Shown: one piece after another, positions 45,406 through 57,389 of the stretch
How positions within the stretch are numbered: the stretch's first letter is position 1
Layout: each line of letters opens with the position of its first letter
Origin: Kitagawia praeruptora
Lineage: Eukaryota; Streptophyta; Magnoliopsida; Apiales; Apiaceae
Direction of reading: 5' to 3'
NCBI GenBank assembly: GCA_037693485.1
Contig: CM075345.1
Span: forward strand, 91,346,001-91,410,000
DNA length: 64,000 nucleotides
Notes under the pieces: model-generated
Told to the model about the DNA's origin: nothing
Seen by the model: the letters and a program-made list of their open reading frames with translations, nothing else
Databases searched by the model: none
Translations under genes and position numbers: made by a program

Positions 45406-45605
45406 CCAAAAAAGAGGTCGAAAATGACATCTGAACCCCAGAACATGAAATCAGAAATTTGAAAACTGGAAGTTGCAAATGAGGTTGCAAAAGTTGCAAT
45501 TGAGGAATGTAGTATTTTTGGAATTTTGAAAACATAAAAGTATAATGAGGTAGTATTTTTGAAAAAATGATTTTATAGAAGTGAAAAGATAGTTGGGTGG
45601 TAGTA
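44230..45605. mobile_element. Palindromic element P2 with GTTGCAA words and two (TA)n tracts
   Basis: The ends ACTACCCA...TTCCAAAAATACTACC and GGTAGTATTTTTGAAA...GTTGGGTGGTAGT are inverted, like P1. (TA)n tracts stand at about 44442-44508 and 45345-45399. The second is flanked by perfect inverted arms of about 30 bp (CAGATGTCATTTTCGACCTC on the left, its complement on the right). The interior repeats TTTTGCAACCTCAGTTGCAA and, at both sides in opposite orientation, the module GGCCCCGCCAGGGGCACTCA about seven times. ORFs here are repeat artefacts. Confidence 0.7.
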
Positions 45606-46807
45606 AAATTGGAAATAATTATTAAAATCTTATTTATTTATGTAAATATCCCAAAAAATTATCAACCAAACAACATGTATGAATTTAAAATGAACGAACA
45701 TACTTGATACCGGAATTAGCCGAACCAAACAACCCCTAATTACTTTGTGTGAAAAATGTTCCTTCACGTACCATCAATTTTTCAAGAAACTAGACTTCCA
45801 GATATTTATAATGGTGTATGGTAAGATACCTATAACATTCTAGATTAAAACTGTTTATTATATGAAATTCAGTCATTAACACTTACAATTATTTTCTCAC
45901 AGATTGACCACATATTACTAAAATAATGATTACTTTATCTACAAATTATGTATTCACATACGGTCAATTTTTCTAGAAACTAGACTTCTAGACTTTAATA
46001 TATTTCCATTGATTTAGACATATTATCTATAACTCTCTAGATGAATTCAGTTTATTAATTCTGCTGTTTCCTAAAACTTAGCTCTTCTATTTTAAATATG
46101 CATTATTGTTTACCATTGATTTTGGTGGCTTAGACAATTAACTAACAATTTATTTTTGTTCTCAAAACCAGCTCATGCAATTTACTTTTAATAAATATAG
46201 GAATGACCTAGAAGTTCTTTCCATCGTTCCATTGCCAATTTCTATAACTTACCTCTTATGTTTTAAATATGCAATATTGTTTACTATTGATTTTGGTGGC
46301 TCAGACAATTAACTAACATTTTATTTTTGTCCTCAAACCCATTTCATGCATTTTGTTTTTACAAAATATAGAAATGATCTAGACGTTCTTTCCATTGTTC
46401 CAACCAAGAAGCCTATTGATCGAATATGGTTCAAAAGTTCGAAGACACGGTTTGGATAATCCAGATGGATGACTTTTATGGGATTTCTTCCAGGAGAGTC
46501 TTCTGAATGTTGAAGATGATGATCTTTTATTTATTCAGTTTAAGGATTAGTATAAGTTTATGTGACAATTCTTTTAATTCATGTTAAGTTGCTTGGAAGT
46601 ATGTATTATGCAATTGTGCTACACTATGTTATGTTGCAGGTGCATGACTCTGTTTGTAATACCTTCTTTATCTAAACCATGAATTAATAGTGTTCTTTAT
46701 GTTATATTGCTAACAATATTAGTTAATTATAGTGAAATTTATATTCAAACCAAATAGTTTTTTTGTAGTAATTTGTTACACAATTAATATTTATTACCTA
46801 CTAATGT
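45606..46807. other. AT-rich DNA with a diverged tandem duplication
   Basis: Two blocks repeat with a shift of about 171 bp: TTTTAAATATGCATTATTGT at 46090 and TTTTAAATATGCAATATTGT at 46261, both running on through ATTGATTTTGGTGGCT to TCTTTCCAT. A second pair is CAATTTTTCAAGAAACTAGACTT (about 45774) and CAATTTTTCTAGAAACTAGACTT (about 45964). No gene. Confidence 0.6.
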
Positions 46808-46817
46808 CTTTTCATTA
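46808..46817. repeat. Target-site duplication of the LINE, left copy (CTTTTCATTA)
   Basis: The 10 bp CTTTTCATTA recurs exactly at 47930-47939 on the other side of the LINE, marking target-primed reverse transcription. Confidence 0.88.
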
Positions 46818-47929
46818 ATTTTTTTTTTTTTGAAATAAACGTAGTTTCATTGCTTAAATAATATCAGAAATCAATACATGATGAATAAACTCGGAAGGGT
46901 CATAAATCCACTACCTCAGGCCAGACATAGAATGTGTAGCTAATAAGTGTGCTACACTATTCGCAGACCTACGAACAAAACGAACTAGCACATGATTAAA
47001 GTGCTTACGTAAATCAGTACAATCCGAGACAATTGTATGAAAATAACTCATTCCATCTTCACCTTTGCAAGCTTTAAGCAAACATTTAGAATCCGATTAA
47101 AAAATGCAATGTTCCAAACCTAACTCCTTGACCCAAGATAGAGCTTCCTTCAAGCTCAGCGCCTCAGCTTCACGAGGTTCCCATTTACCAACTACACAGC
47201 TAACTCTAGCACGAACAAAACCTCCAGTCGAATCTCTGATAACTGCCCCAACTCCAACACAATCTGCACGGAATATGGCAGCATCAATATTTACTTTAAA
47301 CCATCCCGTCGGCGGCTTACTCCAGCTCCGAACTACATTATCTCCTTGCTGCACTCGACTACTTTCAACCTCACGGGCTTTTCTCCATTCAGCTAAAAGA
47401 CTCAGTGCTGGCAGATTTAACCCCAAATGCTGACCCATTTATTCGACTCCAAACCCAATTGTTCCGCCTGTTCCACAAGCTCCAATAAACCATAGCAATC
47501 ATAGCACTTTGATCTCGATTAACTGTTTGAAACACACGAACCAACACATCAAAACAGGATTCGTTCAATCTTCTTAACACCAGGTGCTGTAAACCAGTCG
47601 TTACCCAAACTGTTCTTGCAAAATCACACTCAAAAAGGATGTGCACGTCACTTTCAACATCATTATTGCACCAAGGACAAGCCATATTCACCTGGACCTG
47701 TTTTGCAACCAGTGCCATCATTGTTGGCAAACAATTTCTACAAACTCGCCACAAAACACAAGCAACTTTACTTGGAATCTTTAATGACCACAACTTCTGC
47801 CAGAAACTCTTCGAAGTCATATTATAACTTCCCTGCAATTTCCTATACATACTTCTCACAATAAACGTACCTTTACTATCCAATAACCAGAACCAGGAAT
47901 CAGGTCTCCTAACCTGCGGGATTGGTATT
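46818..47929 (-). mobile_element. 5'-truncated L1-type LINE
   Basis: On the minus strand the element ends in a poly(A) run (T-run at 46819-46831) and is truncated at its 5' end. It keeps only the 3' part of ORF2. A 10 bp TSD flanks it. The coding relic lies at about 47929-46920. Confidence 0.9.
46920..47929 (-). pseudogene. L1 ORF2 3' end: zinc-binding RT-associated domain and RNase H
   Basis: On the minus strand the first frame (47929-47439 region) shows the plant LINE zinc-knuckle domain: LKIPSKVACVLWRVCRNCLP, then CPWCNNDVESDVHILFECDF with the C-x2-C...H...C pattern, then MVYWSLWNRRNNWVW. A frame change near 47400-47440 leads into an RNase H domain (PPTGWFKVNIDAA, GGFVRARV, EAEALSLKEAL). 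A TAA after LEHCIF and further text (SDSKCLLKAC, FVRRSANSVAHLLA) show the domain continues past a premature stop. The product is dead. Confidence 0.88.
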
Positions 47930-47939
47930 CTTTTCATTA

Positions 47940-48208
47940 TTTAGCTATGAGCCTTCGTATCTACTCATGCGACATCGCTGGGCTTAGCAGAGAGATGTGG
48001 TAGATGCTATCCCATACTAGGGACTGCTGCGAACTCAACCCGTAGCTAGGGTCGCTGTCTTCCATATTGTGTTGATAGTATATTGGACTAGCTCCTGGTG
48101 GTGGGCTTTGATGACCCAATCTTCATATTTAGGCCCATTATTAGTTGTGGATCGCTATTCTAGCCCATTAGGCCTGCTTAGGGCTTATGTCAAGATTTGG
48201 ACATAACA
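47940..48208 (-). repeat. Fragment of a Tat-type LTR
   Basis: The minus strand begins TGTTATGTCCAAATCTTGAC at 48208 and runs through AAGCCCAGCGATGTCGCATGAGTAG and GGCTCATAGCTA, which parallels the B LTR (TGTTATGCCCGAATC, GGCCCAGCGAGGTCAAATGAGTA, GCTCATAGCTAGG) in a different arrangement. It stops at the LINE target site, so its remainder is lost. Confidence 0.7.
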
Positions 48209-48427
48209 GTGATAATGGATATTGATCCATTCTATAATTATTTTTTTGAATGACGAACACATATCACTTTATAAGTAATGTACGAGGTTAATCAAATATC
48301 ACACAATATTTTTTTTTTGTTGATTAACACATATCACTTAATTGGTAATATAAATTTAATTAAATAGCAAACAACTGAAATATTCTATTAAATTTGAACC
48401 GGTGCGTAGCACGGGTAATATTGCTAG
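48209..48427 (+). mobile_element. Helitron-like 3' end
   Basis: The hairpin CCGGTGCGTAGCACGGG (48399-48415, one mismatch) is followed by TAATATTG and CTAG at 48424-48427, then T. The text upstream has a direct duplication (AACACATATCACTT at about 48255 and 48325). The 5' end was not identified. Confidence 0.55.
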
Positions 48428-48463
48428 TTAGCTTTAAATTGTGCTATTCACGGATTTTCTCTT

Positions 48464-49265
48464 TTGGGTGATGGTCCTAAATACCCACCATTCAAAACAT
48501 TTTTCCCAAAATATCTACCGGCTGAACAGATGGCCCTAAATACCCATCGTACACGCATGTTTAGCATGCGTGTAGGTACACGCATAGTACACATGTGTGT
48601 ACTTCGTTAAACTGAATTTCAGCTTGGTGAACAGTACCTTGGATGCGCATGTTGAGCATGCATCTCTTGGCATGCGCTTGTTCAACATGCGTGTCTCAAG
48701 CACTGTTCACCGTCGTCCCCAGCCCGCCATCACCGAATTTTTGCTCGTTTTTTTCAATCTCTTCGTTCGTTCTCTACAGGCAACAAGCACGCACATATTA
48801 TACACCAAAGTGTTCGTCTCTCCGCCCTCTACAATCCTATAATCTTCGTTTTTCGTTTATTTCGCCAGATTAAAAATACCTAAATTGAGATCCATTTTTC
48901 GATTTGATTTCCGACTTGCTTGTGCACGCTCCTACGTGGCCAGAAAACAAGAAACGATTAGTGTAAAATGTAGTGTGGACATCATTTTGATGTCCTCGGT
49001 TTTTGTGGAGTTGGCCGGAAGAGGTAGAACAGATCTAGGCAATTTTTCGTCGCTGGAGCTGAAGAACGTTTTCTGAGGGGATGACGTCATTTGACGTCAT
49101 CACGCATCTTGCAGATGCGTGACCTGTGATACGCATTCTCAGAATGTGCATCCTAGGACACGCATCTACAAGATTCGTGCCCCGTGGGTAGATAGGGCCA
49201 ATACTTTTGCCGATAAGCATTTCGGTCCATGTGTCTTGAATGGTAGGCATTTTGGGCATTATCTC
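48464..49265. mobile_element. MULE-like element M4 with CACGCAT...ATGCGTG hairpins
   Basis: The ends GGGTGATGGTCCTAAAT and AATGGTAGGCATTTTGGGCATTATCTC correspond in opposite orientation to those of M1 (30604-30997). Candidate 9 bp flanks TTTTCTCTT and TTTTCTTTA agree at 7 of 9. The interior repeats ACACGCATGTTTAGCATGCG and related hairpins near both ends, with a unique 400 bp middle. Small ORFs lack domains. Confidence 0.55.
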
Positions 49266-49629
49266 TTTTCTTTATTATTATATAATATTTTAAATTTAAA
49301 TTAAATTTTATATGAAAAAATTAATTAATTAATTATTATTAATTATAAATTGTTAAGGGTAAGTAAGTAATACTAAAAACTAATAACTATAAAAAATTGA
49401 GTAAAGAAAAGATGATGCAATTTAGATAAAAAGGTATTCAGTTAATTACTAGTAATTGAATAAAAAATAAAATTGATTGGTTATTAAATATAATATGTTT
49501 TGTATGAAAAAAGAAATTAATTAGTTATTAGTAAATATAAATAATTAAGTAATACTAAAAAAATTTCAATTAAGAGTAATTAAATAATAATTATAAAAAA
49601 TTTGTTGAAGGGTAATTAGGTCAAAGGAA
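49266..49629. other. AT-rich spacer
   Basis: TAATTAATTAATTATTA-type text only; nothing recognised. Confidence 0.5.
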
Positions 49630-50509
49630 AATGTGCCGTACCAATAAATATGGAGTCACAACCCAAACTCTTTCTCTTCAAATTGACATAGTTCAAATGC
49701 CAAACTCACCAACTATCTCTTTGAATGTAGATATGATTCACACATCACATACAGATTTTCCATCTTTAACTTTCATGGAAGAGCCCCACTCTAAAACTAT
49801 TGGTCATTATTTTTTAGATGATTCGTTAGATCAGTAGTCTATTATTTCTGAAACTCCAGTTGAATTTGTGCCATCAAGATTAAAATCATTCTGCACAGAT
49901 TCTACCTTAATTTTCACATCTATCCCTATTACTTCTATTTCATCAATGGATATTTCTCATCCATTGATAAGTGTTTCCTCCTCAACGGAGATGCCTCACA
50001 ACAATCATTAGTTGAGCTTTACAATTATTACTTCAACGGATGTTCCCCATCCGTTGATAGATATTCATTCCATACATGAGCTTGAAATTTTACAACTTGC
50101 TCATTTAATTGAGCCCTCTATTAGTGTGGATGAATCAATAATTGTATAAACACTTCTAGGATTGAGGGAAGAGAGTGATTTGAGTGAGAGGCCGCCTTCA
50201 GAGGCAAAAGGAGAGTTAGAGGGTGAGAGGCAGGCCATTTCTTTCAGCTCGGCAAAAGGAGAGCAAGAGAGTTCCATCTTAAAAGGTGAAGGTGAGGGTG
50301 TAAGAGGTGTGAGTTAGGATGAGCCTCTGATACAAAAAGGGAGAGAACATGAGAGAAATGTCGGTACATGAGCAATAAGGATGGAAACATCCATTGTTAA
50401 TGAGTTAATGGATTTCAGTAAGGCTGTAAGAAAAATTCCTACTTCTCCTAATGCTGAGGCATTTACTCATCCTGTTTCATCCTATCAAGCCTTGATTAAA
50501 CAGGGCAAT
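49630..50509 (+). pseudogene. Decayed coding-like relic of unknown origin, probably retroelement-derived
   Basis: One frame with several stops reads as a Ser/Thr- and Glu-rich protein (ISMDISHPLISVSS, REESDLSERPPSEAKGELEGER). Codon-like composition contrasts with the AT-rich surroundings. Palindromic words recur (CAACGGATGTTCCCCATCCG near 50032, and a variant near 49945). It ends directly at the LTR-like start at 50510, so it may be the tail of a retroelement, but I recognise no domain. Confidence 0.4.
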
Positions 50510-53500
50510 GTAAGTAATAATCCGAATTTTTAGTATTTTCTAAAAGACCCTCATGCATAGTAAATGATCGTTGAGGAAAAGTTTTCAGACCACATTATCT
50601 ATAACTGAAAAATGGAAGTTTCGAAGCTTTATTGTTGTTATACATGATAAATGAGTGTATGTAAATCGAGTTCGATTTTGAAGATTCATAACTTGAGAAT
50701 TTCTCGTAATGTGGATTTGTATTAAAACGCATAGGATTTTCTTAGTAATACCGATTTATGTTAAAAGGTGTAAAATCTTTCTAGTAATCTTCGTCTGACA
50801 AAACATTTTCCGGATAGTATATTAAGGATTAATAATAAGAGAATGAGAGAATGATGCTAATAAGTAGAATTAGCGATTAAAATGAAATGGGAAGAATATT
50901 GGGGAAGTTAAGTGTAGTTTCCAAGATTTATTATAAGTTAAAGAGGATTAGGATCCTTATCCATTACAAAATCCATTAAACTAGATTACACCCCATCTTT
51001 AAGCACAACTTTTTATACTTTAATCCAATCTCCCACATTTTAAAGACAAACAATACATAAATAATAGAAGCAAAACACTCTCCCCATGATCTCTCTTGAA
51101 GCTCTCGGCCAAACATAGAAGAAGGAGAAGAAGACTAAAAAATTCCACCAACGCTTAGAGAAAGCTTGAGTTCTAGGGCTTAAAACCTTGGGTAAGACCT
51201 CCTTAATCCTTGTTTAGCATTCTTTGTTCCATTTCTTGACCCTAGCAAGTCCATTTCCAAGATAGTTCATGAATATATATAGTAACTCTTATGTGTTTTA
51301 TACTTTTAATCTATAGATCTAAGTGTTAAAATTTGATGGAGGACGCTCTCTAATAGTTAATTATAAGCTTCAAGAAAGTATAACTCTTTGAAACCCTCAT
51401 TGTTTGTGGACTATATAAAGTATGCGTTAGTTCTTGATGTTTAAGTAGTTTAAATACAAAGATTATGGTTTGGTGAGGTTTGAAAGGTGAGAATGAAGTG
51501 TATTGAAAGAAAGTATTACATAAAGACTTTGAGAATGGAGTATGGGATGCTTTAACATGGTTTCGTTAGTATGTATTCTTGTGATGATCTTTTTGGTAGC
51601 TTGGTATGATTTTTGTGTAATTTAAAAGTGAAAGACACAAAATTTCAAGACGTCGTAATGCCCAATTTTACATTACCCTTAATTTACCCTAGGACCTGAG
51701 AGGTTAACACCCACCCCCTGCATTGCCACTGGACATGGATATGTAGAGAGTTATTTCTAGTTTATGTGAGTGTAAGAATAAGGTCAATAGCCCTTATAGT
51801 TAAAAAATTAGAGTCGATTTAAACTAACACCCACTCCCTGCATTGCATCTTTGGTCTAACTTTGAAGCTATAAACGAACTGGTTAAGAAGTGAATAACAA
51901 TGTGAAACTTTTATGTAAAGTAGAAGAGATATCCAGGAAGGTTCCCTAGAAGATTTTGTGTCAAAAGGACAAAATTTCAATTGGTTAAAAATGTCGGAGT
52001 CGAGCTGGCGCAAGTAAGAACCCTTATAAAACTAACTTGTTATGATCATTCTAAGACATCAATACAAGCTAGGTTTCGAGGCTAGCTAGCATTGGAAGCA
52101 AATCTTAGATGAAAGTTTTAAGGAACATCTTGATTGTATAACGAACCAATGAACTAGGATAAAATTCGCTAATAAAATGGGCATAACTATCAACAGAAAG
52201 TAGATACCGGTAGGGGTAACTTTCGATTCATTCCTGAATTGAATGTTGCATTTTTATTCGAATTTGATGATTATAGTTATGTATAGTCATAGATTGTTAA
52301 TTTTTGAATCGATACATATGAAAATTTTTGTGTTTCAAACCATTTCGAGTTCATCGGAAAACTTCAATTTGGCCAGAAAAGTGTTGTTTCGATTGTTCGT
52401 AAATTTACGTAGTTGTATAGATCGAGGTTGAAAAAATATTACATATTTTTGGTATAATTTTCTGAGTTAATTTTAGACTCCCCGGAAAATTACTTGATCG
52501 TTGGATTTTGATGTTTCCGATTCATTTTTAATGGTTTTGGGATTGGTTTTAACTATAATTGATGTTGTTACTGCTTGTAGTAGTGTGTAGCTCGAATAAA
52601 GGCTCTAAATTTTGGTTCACCAAAATATATACGTTCTCGTCGGAAACTGGAAGGATGATCGGAATTTTCCAAATTCCGACCGACCTTCAAAGAACTCCGA
52701 CGAGTGTTCTTGGGCAGGGGTTGTTTGATCTTTCAAAATCCTAACTTGTTTTTAAAACTGTTTTTGAACTATTTATTTTATGAACATCCAAAATCTTTTA
52801 CAAAATAATATACGAATCTAAAAATTCAATTAATTAATTATTTTAATTAATTGATTACTCGTTTTGATTAATTAATTAATTAATTTACCTTAAGAATTTG
52901 AATTATAATTAATTAATTATAATTGAATTTAGTTAATAATTTAATTTCTTAAATTAATCAATTACTGTTATATAAATTGGTTAATTTCTCTAATTGATTA
53001 TTAATTAATTTTGTGTATTTTTAATTGAATCAATTACTTTACTTTGATCAAGTATTTGAAAATCCAATTAAGTTTGATTAATTTTAATGAATTTTTTATT
53101 ATTGATTTCATTAATCAATTTATTGAATTGGTTAATTTTATTAATCAATTTTACCTATAATTGAGTTTAATTATTTTTAACTCATGATTTGATTTAAACG
53201 CTACAATTCATCCTAAAAATGAGCCAAAAGATTTCTAAAAATTAAACAATTCGAATTTTTGAGTTTTACCTATTTTGTCAGTCGATGATCAAATATTTTG
53301 CTAAATGATTTTAATTCGTGTTATGTGCTACGTGAATTACGTGGATTGTTTAACGAGACTTGAATGTCACTATGTGCTATGTGAGTTAATTGATTGTTTA
53401 GTCAAGACAAAATATATAGTATATGAAGGGCAGATAATTTAAGATGTAAATCGTCATAGTTGAGTTGAATTAAGCCAACATTTGAAGTTTTGTCCTTCAT

Positions 53501-54480
53501 TATATAGAGACATATAGACAAGACGAAGCGAGATAGTTACCAGAGATTGACGAGCACGACTGAATAAAAACTGACGGATATTTGAGTAAAGACTCATGTA
53601 TAGTTGGGAAAGGACTAATGTATAAATGAGTGAAAAAGGACGTAAGGTTGATAATGATTGACTTATTAGAATAAGAAGTTTCGTATATTATGGCAAGTGT
53701 CTATACCCTTCACTTATTGTTCAAGTGACATTTTTCTTCAATTATTGTGCGAATATTTACTCACAAATCATATTGCAAGTGATCTATCCCAACTCTTAAT
53801 ATTCACGAGTACTCTTCTTGAGTATTATTTCTCCTGAATATCAATCTTGTTGATTACATATATCTGGCTATGACTTGTATCACTTCATATCGGTATTTAT
53901 ATCCATATTGATTCTGTTTAGATCATTTAAATGAAATTGTGATTTTGAATATTTGATCGACAATAATACCCTTGTTGATACATTTACCCCTGATCGTATT
54001 CAGAAAATGAACTCAGTGTGATAAAATGAATTGTTTTAAATGCTATCGCTTGAAATCTGATATAAATGTTTTGGGATGAGCACATTTGACCTAGGCGTCG
54101 ATCCCCCTTTATTATATTATAGGTCAATGTGTGCCTTGGTTCCATTAAATTTTCTGGACAGTGTTGTGTAATTTGTTTGGGACTATTTCACGACTGATCA
54201 TCGGTTATAGTTCGTTGCATCTTATCGAAATCCCACATCAAAAATACAAGAAGTGTATTGAAATTGATGAAAATTCATATTATATTTGAACTAGCAGAAT
54301 TGATTCTGTTTGTCAATGATTTAATAAATTTTCTATTTTACTATACACTTACCGAGAATTCTTAGCTCAAATTTGTTGGTTTGCGAAATATCAAAACATC
54401 ATAAACCCTGTGGGCCGTCTCTTGGAACCTCACAGGTTATCACTAAGGTCATCGTATGGCCATGTTCAAGGCGCCTCGCA
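50510..54480 (+). repeat. LTR-like relic related to element C
   Basis: It starts TGTAAGTAATAATCCGAATT, parallel to TGTAAGAACCCAGATTTTTG of C. Further parallels in order are a leader-like CTCTCTTGAAGCTCTCGG, ACCTTGGGTAAG, the phrase GTCGTAATGCCCAATTTTACATTA (C: GTCGTAATGCCCGATTTTCATTA), and GTCGAGCTGGCGCAAG (C: GTCGAGCTGACCCGG). A TTAATTAATTAATT-rich stretch lies at 52825-53160. No matching right end or TSD was found, so the right boundary is approximate. A duplicated phrase CACCCACCCCCTGCATTGC / CACCCACTCCCTGCATTGC stands at about 51709 and 51828. Confidence 0.5.
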
Positions 54481-55699
54481 TGTCTCATCCATAAGAACCT
54501 CTCGTGCCAAACTCATCCATTATTTTAAAATTTGATATTTCAAGATGTCATTTTGAGAAGTATATCTTCCACTATCCCCCAATTATTTAGGATAGCTTGT
54601 CTATGGTGGAGAACTAGTCCATCACATCTCTCATCATTTTAACATTTTGGATGAGGTAAGTGTCGTGGTTGACCTTATCACCAAACGTTATCATCTTGAT
54701 TGTTTTTTCAATCTGAATATGCTTCTTCTCTAGCATGATGCCACGGATCCCAAAACTCTGAGTTTTGTGAACCTTAATGCTATTCTAGTTAAGAACTTGG
54801 AACCTTGACTAGTTGTTGATCCAGCATTGGCAAGAGGTTTCCAATCTTCAATCTTCTGAGTTTTGAGCGTTTTCACATACGTTTTAGGTAGCGTGATTAT
54901 TACTACACCCCGATTCTTCGGTGCGGCTAGCTCGAAAAGATTCTCATTTATTTATTTGAGATGTTTGAATTTGCACTCGTGAAGATGGGTAAGGTTTCCT
55001 GACTTGTTACAGCTTTGACAAGTTCATGAACACTAAGTGGGAAGTCTTACATCTCCTCATCACTGGGAGATTTGCACCCATTTTTTTTCTTGATGGTGGA
55101 ACCTCTTTCAACAATCTCCGTTTGGTTGCCCTATGAGTATTTTCAGATATTTTAGATTTTTTCCATCCCTTTATATGTGAAAATTTTAGAAACAGTGCCT
55201 AGGGGAAAACTACCCCTTTGCAGCAATAACCTTTTCGTAAGGTTCTTCTTCGATAATGAGGTATTTTCAGTCACCTTTTACTTTCTTATATAGCTTCCAA
55301 CATATGCGGATTCAAGTCTATCTCACCGTAAGCTTTGACATTACTTTTTGCCTTTACAGCTTCTGATTTTTCTTCGGGAGATTCTTGATTGCATGTTTTT
55401 AGAAAAACTTTCCATTCTGTATTTGCAAGGTGGTCGGTAGCCCTATTATTCGGTAACCAAGTGACATATCAAGTGTAAATCTCGCATCTTTTTCTTACTT
55501 AATAAAGAGATTATTGGATCTTTCTCATTTTCTAGTAGTAGCTTTCCAGAATCTCATTTACTTTCATAATTCTTTTTCGAGGGTATCTCATGATTCTAGC
55601 TTCCACTACTGGCGAGGCTTCCAACATGATCGTATTCTCAGGGAAATCTTTTGCCTCCTAGTTTTTGAGGAGCGTACATCGGGAGTGCCTCTTGGAGGG

Positions 55700-57330
55700 C
55701 ATCTACCATTTAGCTAGCATCATCACTCTTATGGAGTTTTACGCAGGGTGGTTCGAAATTATAACTGCATGGCCTCAATCTTTCTTGAACCTTGGTTTTT
55801 CTTTTTCTAGGAGCTACCTCTATCATCTTACCATTGACAACCCTATTAATCGATTTTAGAGGTGTACGTTCTTTTTCTGCTGTATAACATTCTTTCAGAT
55901 TGCTTTGCCATCTTCTCAAGTACCCATTGTCTTTCGGGATAGGAAGCTCCATAGCCGCATGATAATTGAGGCAACCACTTGCATTTTCTTCAAAGTTGGT
56001 AACCCTAACATGACATTGTAGGATATGCTTTTGTTCAACTTTCTTGAAATCATCTGTGTTGGAACCTCAATTCTCAGGAAATTTATCACTTATAGCCCGA
56101 AAGTTGCATTCCAGAATTTAGCATATAGAAGCTTGCATTTGTGGACCTTCTTAATATCTTAGTTATCTCCTTTTGGGCAACGAGGCTAGTAGGTTCCTCA
56201 TTTCCTCCTCCAAGTGATTCCCAATTTTGAGAACTTTGCTTGGATGAATAGCATCAACCAGTATGTGAACTATATCTTCTGCAGTTTATTTGCTCTCCAT
56301 GGTATTTGGCATCTTGGGATCCAAAACAATTTCTACTGGAAGCTCTTTCTCAGCTTTCGCAATATCAAGTTGTTCAAAGGGAAATTTTTTAAATTCAATC
56401 ATTCTTCGTAGTAGCTTACAACATTAACATTGTTGGTGGTGCTACCCCCGAAAAAGATATATACCTTGGCATGAGGTTTCAATAATGGAAGCTCCATAAT
56501 TGTGAATGGATATCTGCTTTTACTAGCTTGTTTCAATTGACATTTGAGGCTGCCATTTGCGTCTTCTTCAAAACATGTAACCCTATTTTAGCTTGCAAAT
56601 GGTTCAAGTCTATCTCTTGGAGCCTTGTCAATGAGGTTTCCCCTCGTGGATCATTTTTCTAGACCTCAACTCTTAGCTTTTCTTGGTAATTTTTTCTACA
56701 GGACCTTCAACTGAGAGCTAATTCTTTCTATAGTCTTGTGTAGACCACAATCTCGGGCCTTCACAGTCCTGAAACAACTAGGAAGTAATTCTTTCCAAGA
56801 ATTCATTTTAGGAGCAGCCTCCAATGAAGATATTTGGAATGATGCTACCCCTGGGGAATCTGAAACTTCTTTTGTTGCTCAGTAACTACAACCGCACTAT
56901 AAGAAGTATTAACAAACATCATAAGCTTCTTTCTCATTTTCTTGAAACTGCACATTCTTTTTGGCTTCCTCCAAATGATAGTACATTTTCTTCACGAGCA
57001 TTCTTTGTGCTTGCTCTCTGGTTACTTTCTGATCTGGTAAGCTGACCGAACGTAAAATTCATTTTCCATCAAACAGTTGTTTGAGGTTGCAGCTTTGTTA
57101 TGCTTCCTCGATAGTGGGAACCCTATACAACCAACACATGTTATCATTGGAGTGACCTTGTGATTGAGGTCTATTCTTTCCGTGGCTCTTGTGGGCCTTC
57201 GAATGAGTTTTCTTCTGGTGGTTCCTTTGAACCCTTATCTCTGAGCTTCCAAGCGGCATCTTTCCTAGCTTTTATTAGGAACCTTGACTTGGAACCCTAT
57301 CTGGTTGCTTTTTCAAGTTAGGATTTTTTC
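55700..57330 (-). pseudogene. Decayed gag-pol relic of element D
   Basis: Minus-strand fragments match the Tat protease-RT linker: SYNVMLGLPTLKKMQVVAS (near 56000; cf. NVILGRPTLN), LKECYTAEKE (near 55890; cf. ARECY), and ILVDAIHPSKVLKIGNHL (near 56240; cf. PSRTVRVGSRL). A second, more diverged copy of the LPTLKK text (LHVLKKTQMAASNV) lies near 56560, so part of the region looks duplicated and out of the usual order. Stops interrupt every frame. Confidence 0.55.
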
Positions 57331-57389
57331 CAATTTTCTCTATCTTATGACAAATATCATTATCAATCAGCTTCTTGCCCAATATATCA

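Noticed and set aside
44383..45535. ORFs with long YIYIYI tracts and LQLLQPQ repeats
   Set aside because: Translations of (TA)n and TTGCAA repeats; same text appears in several frames and both strands.
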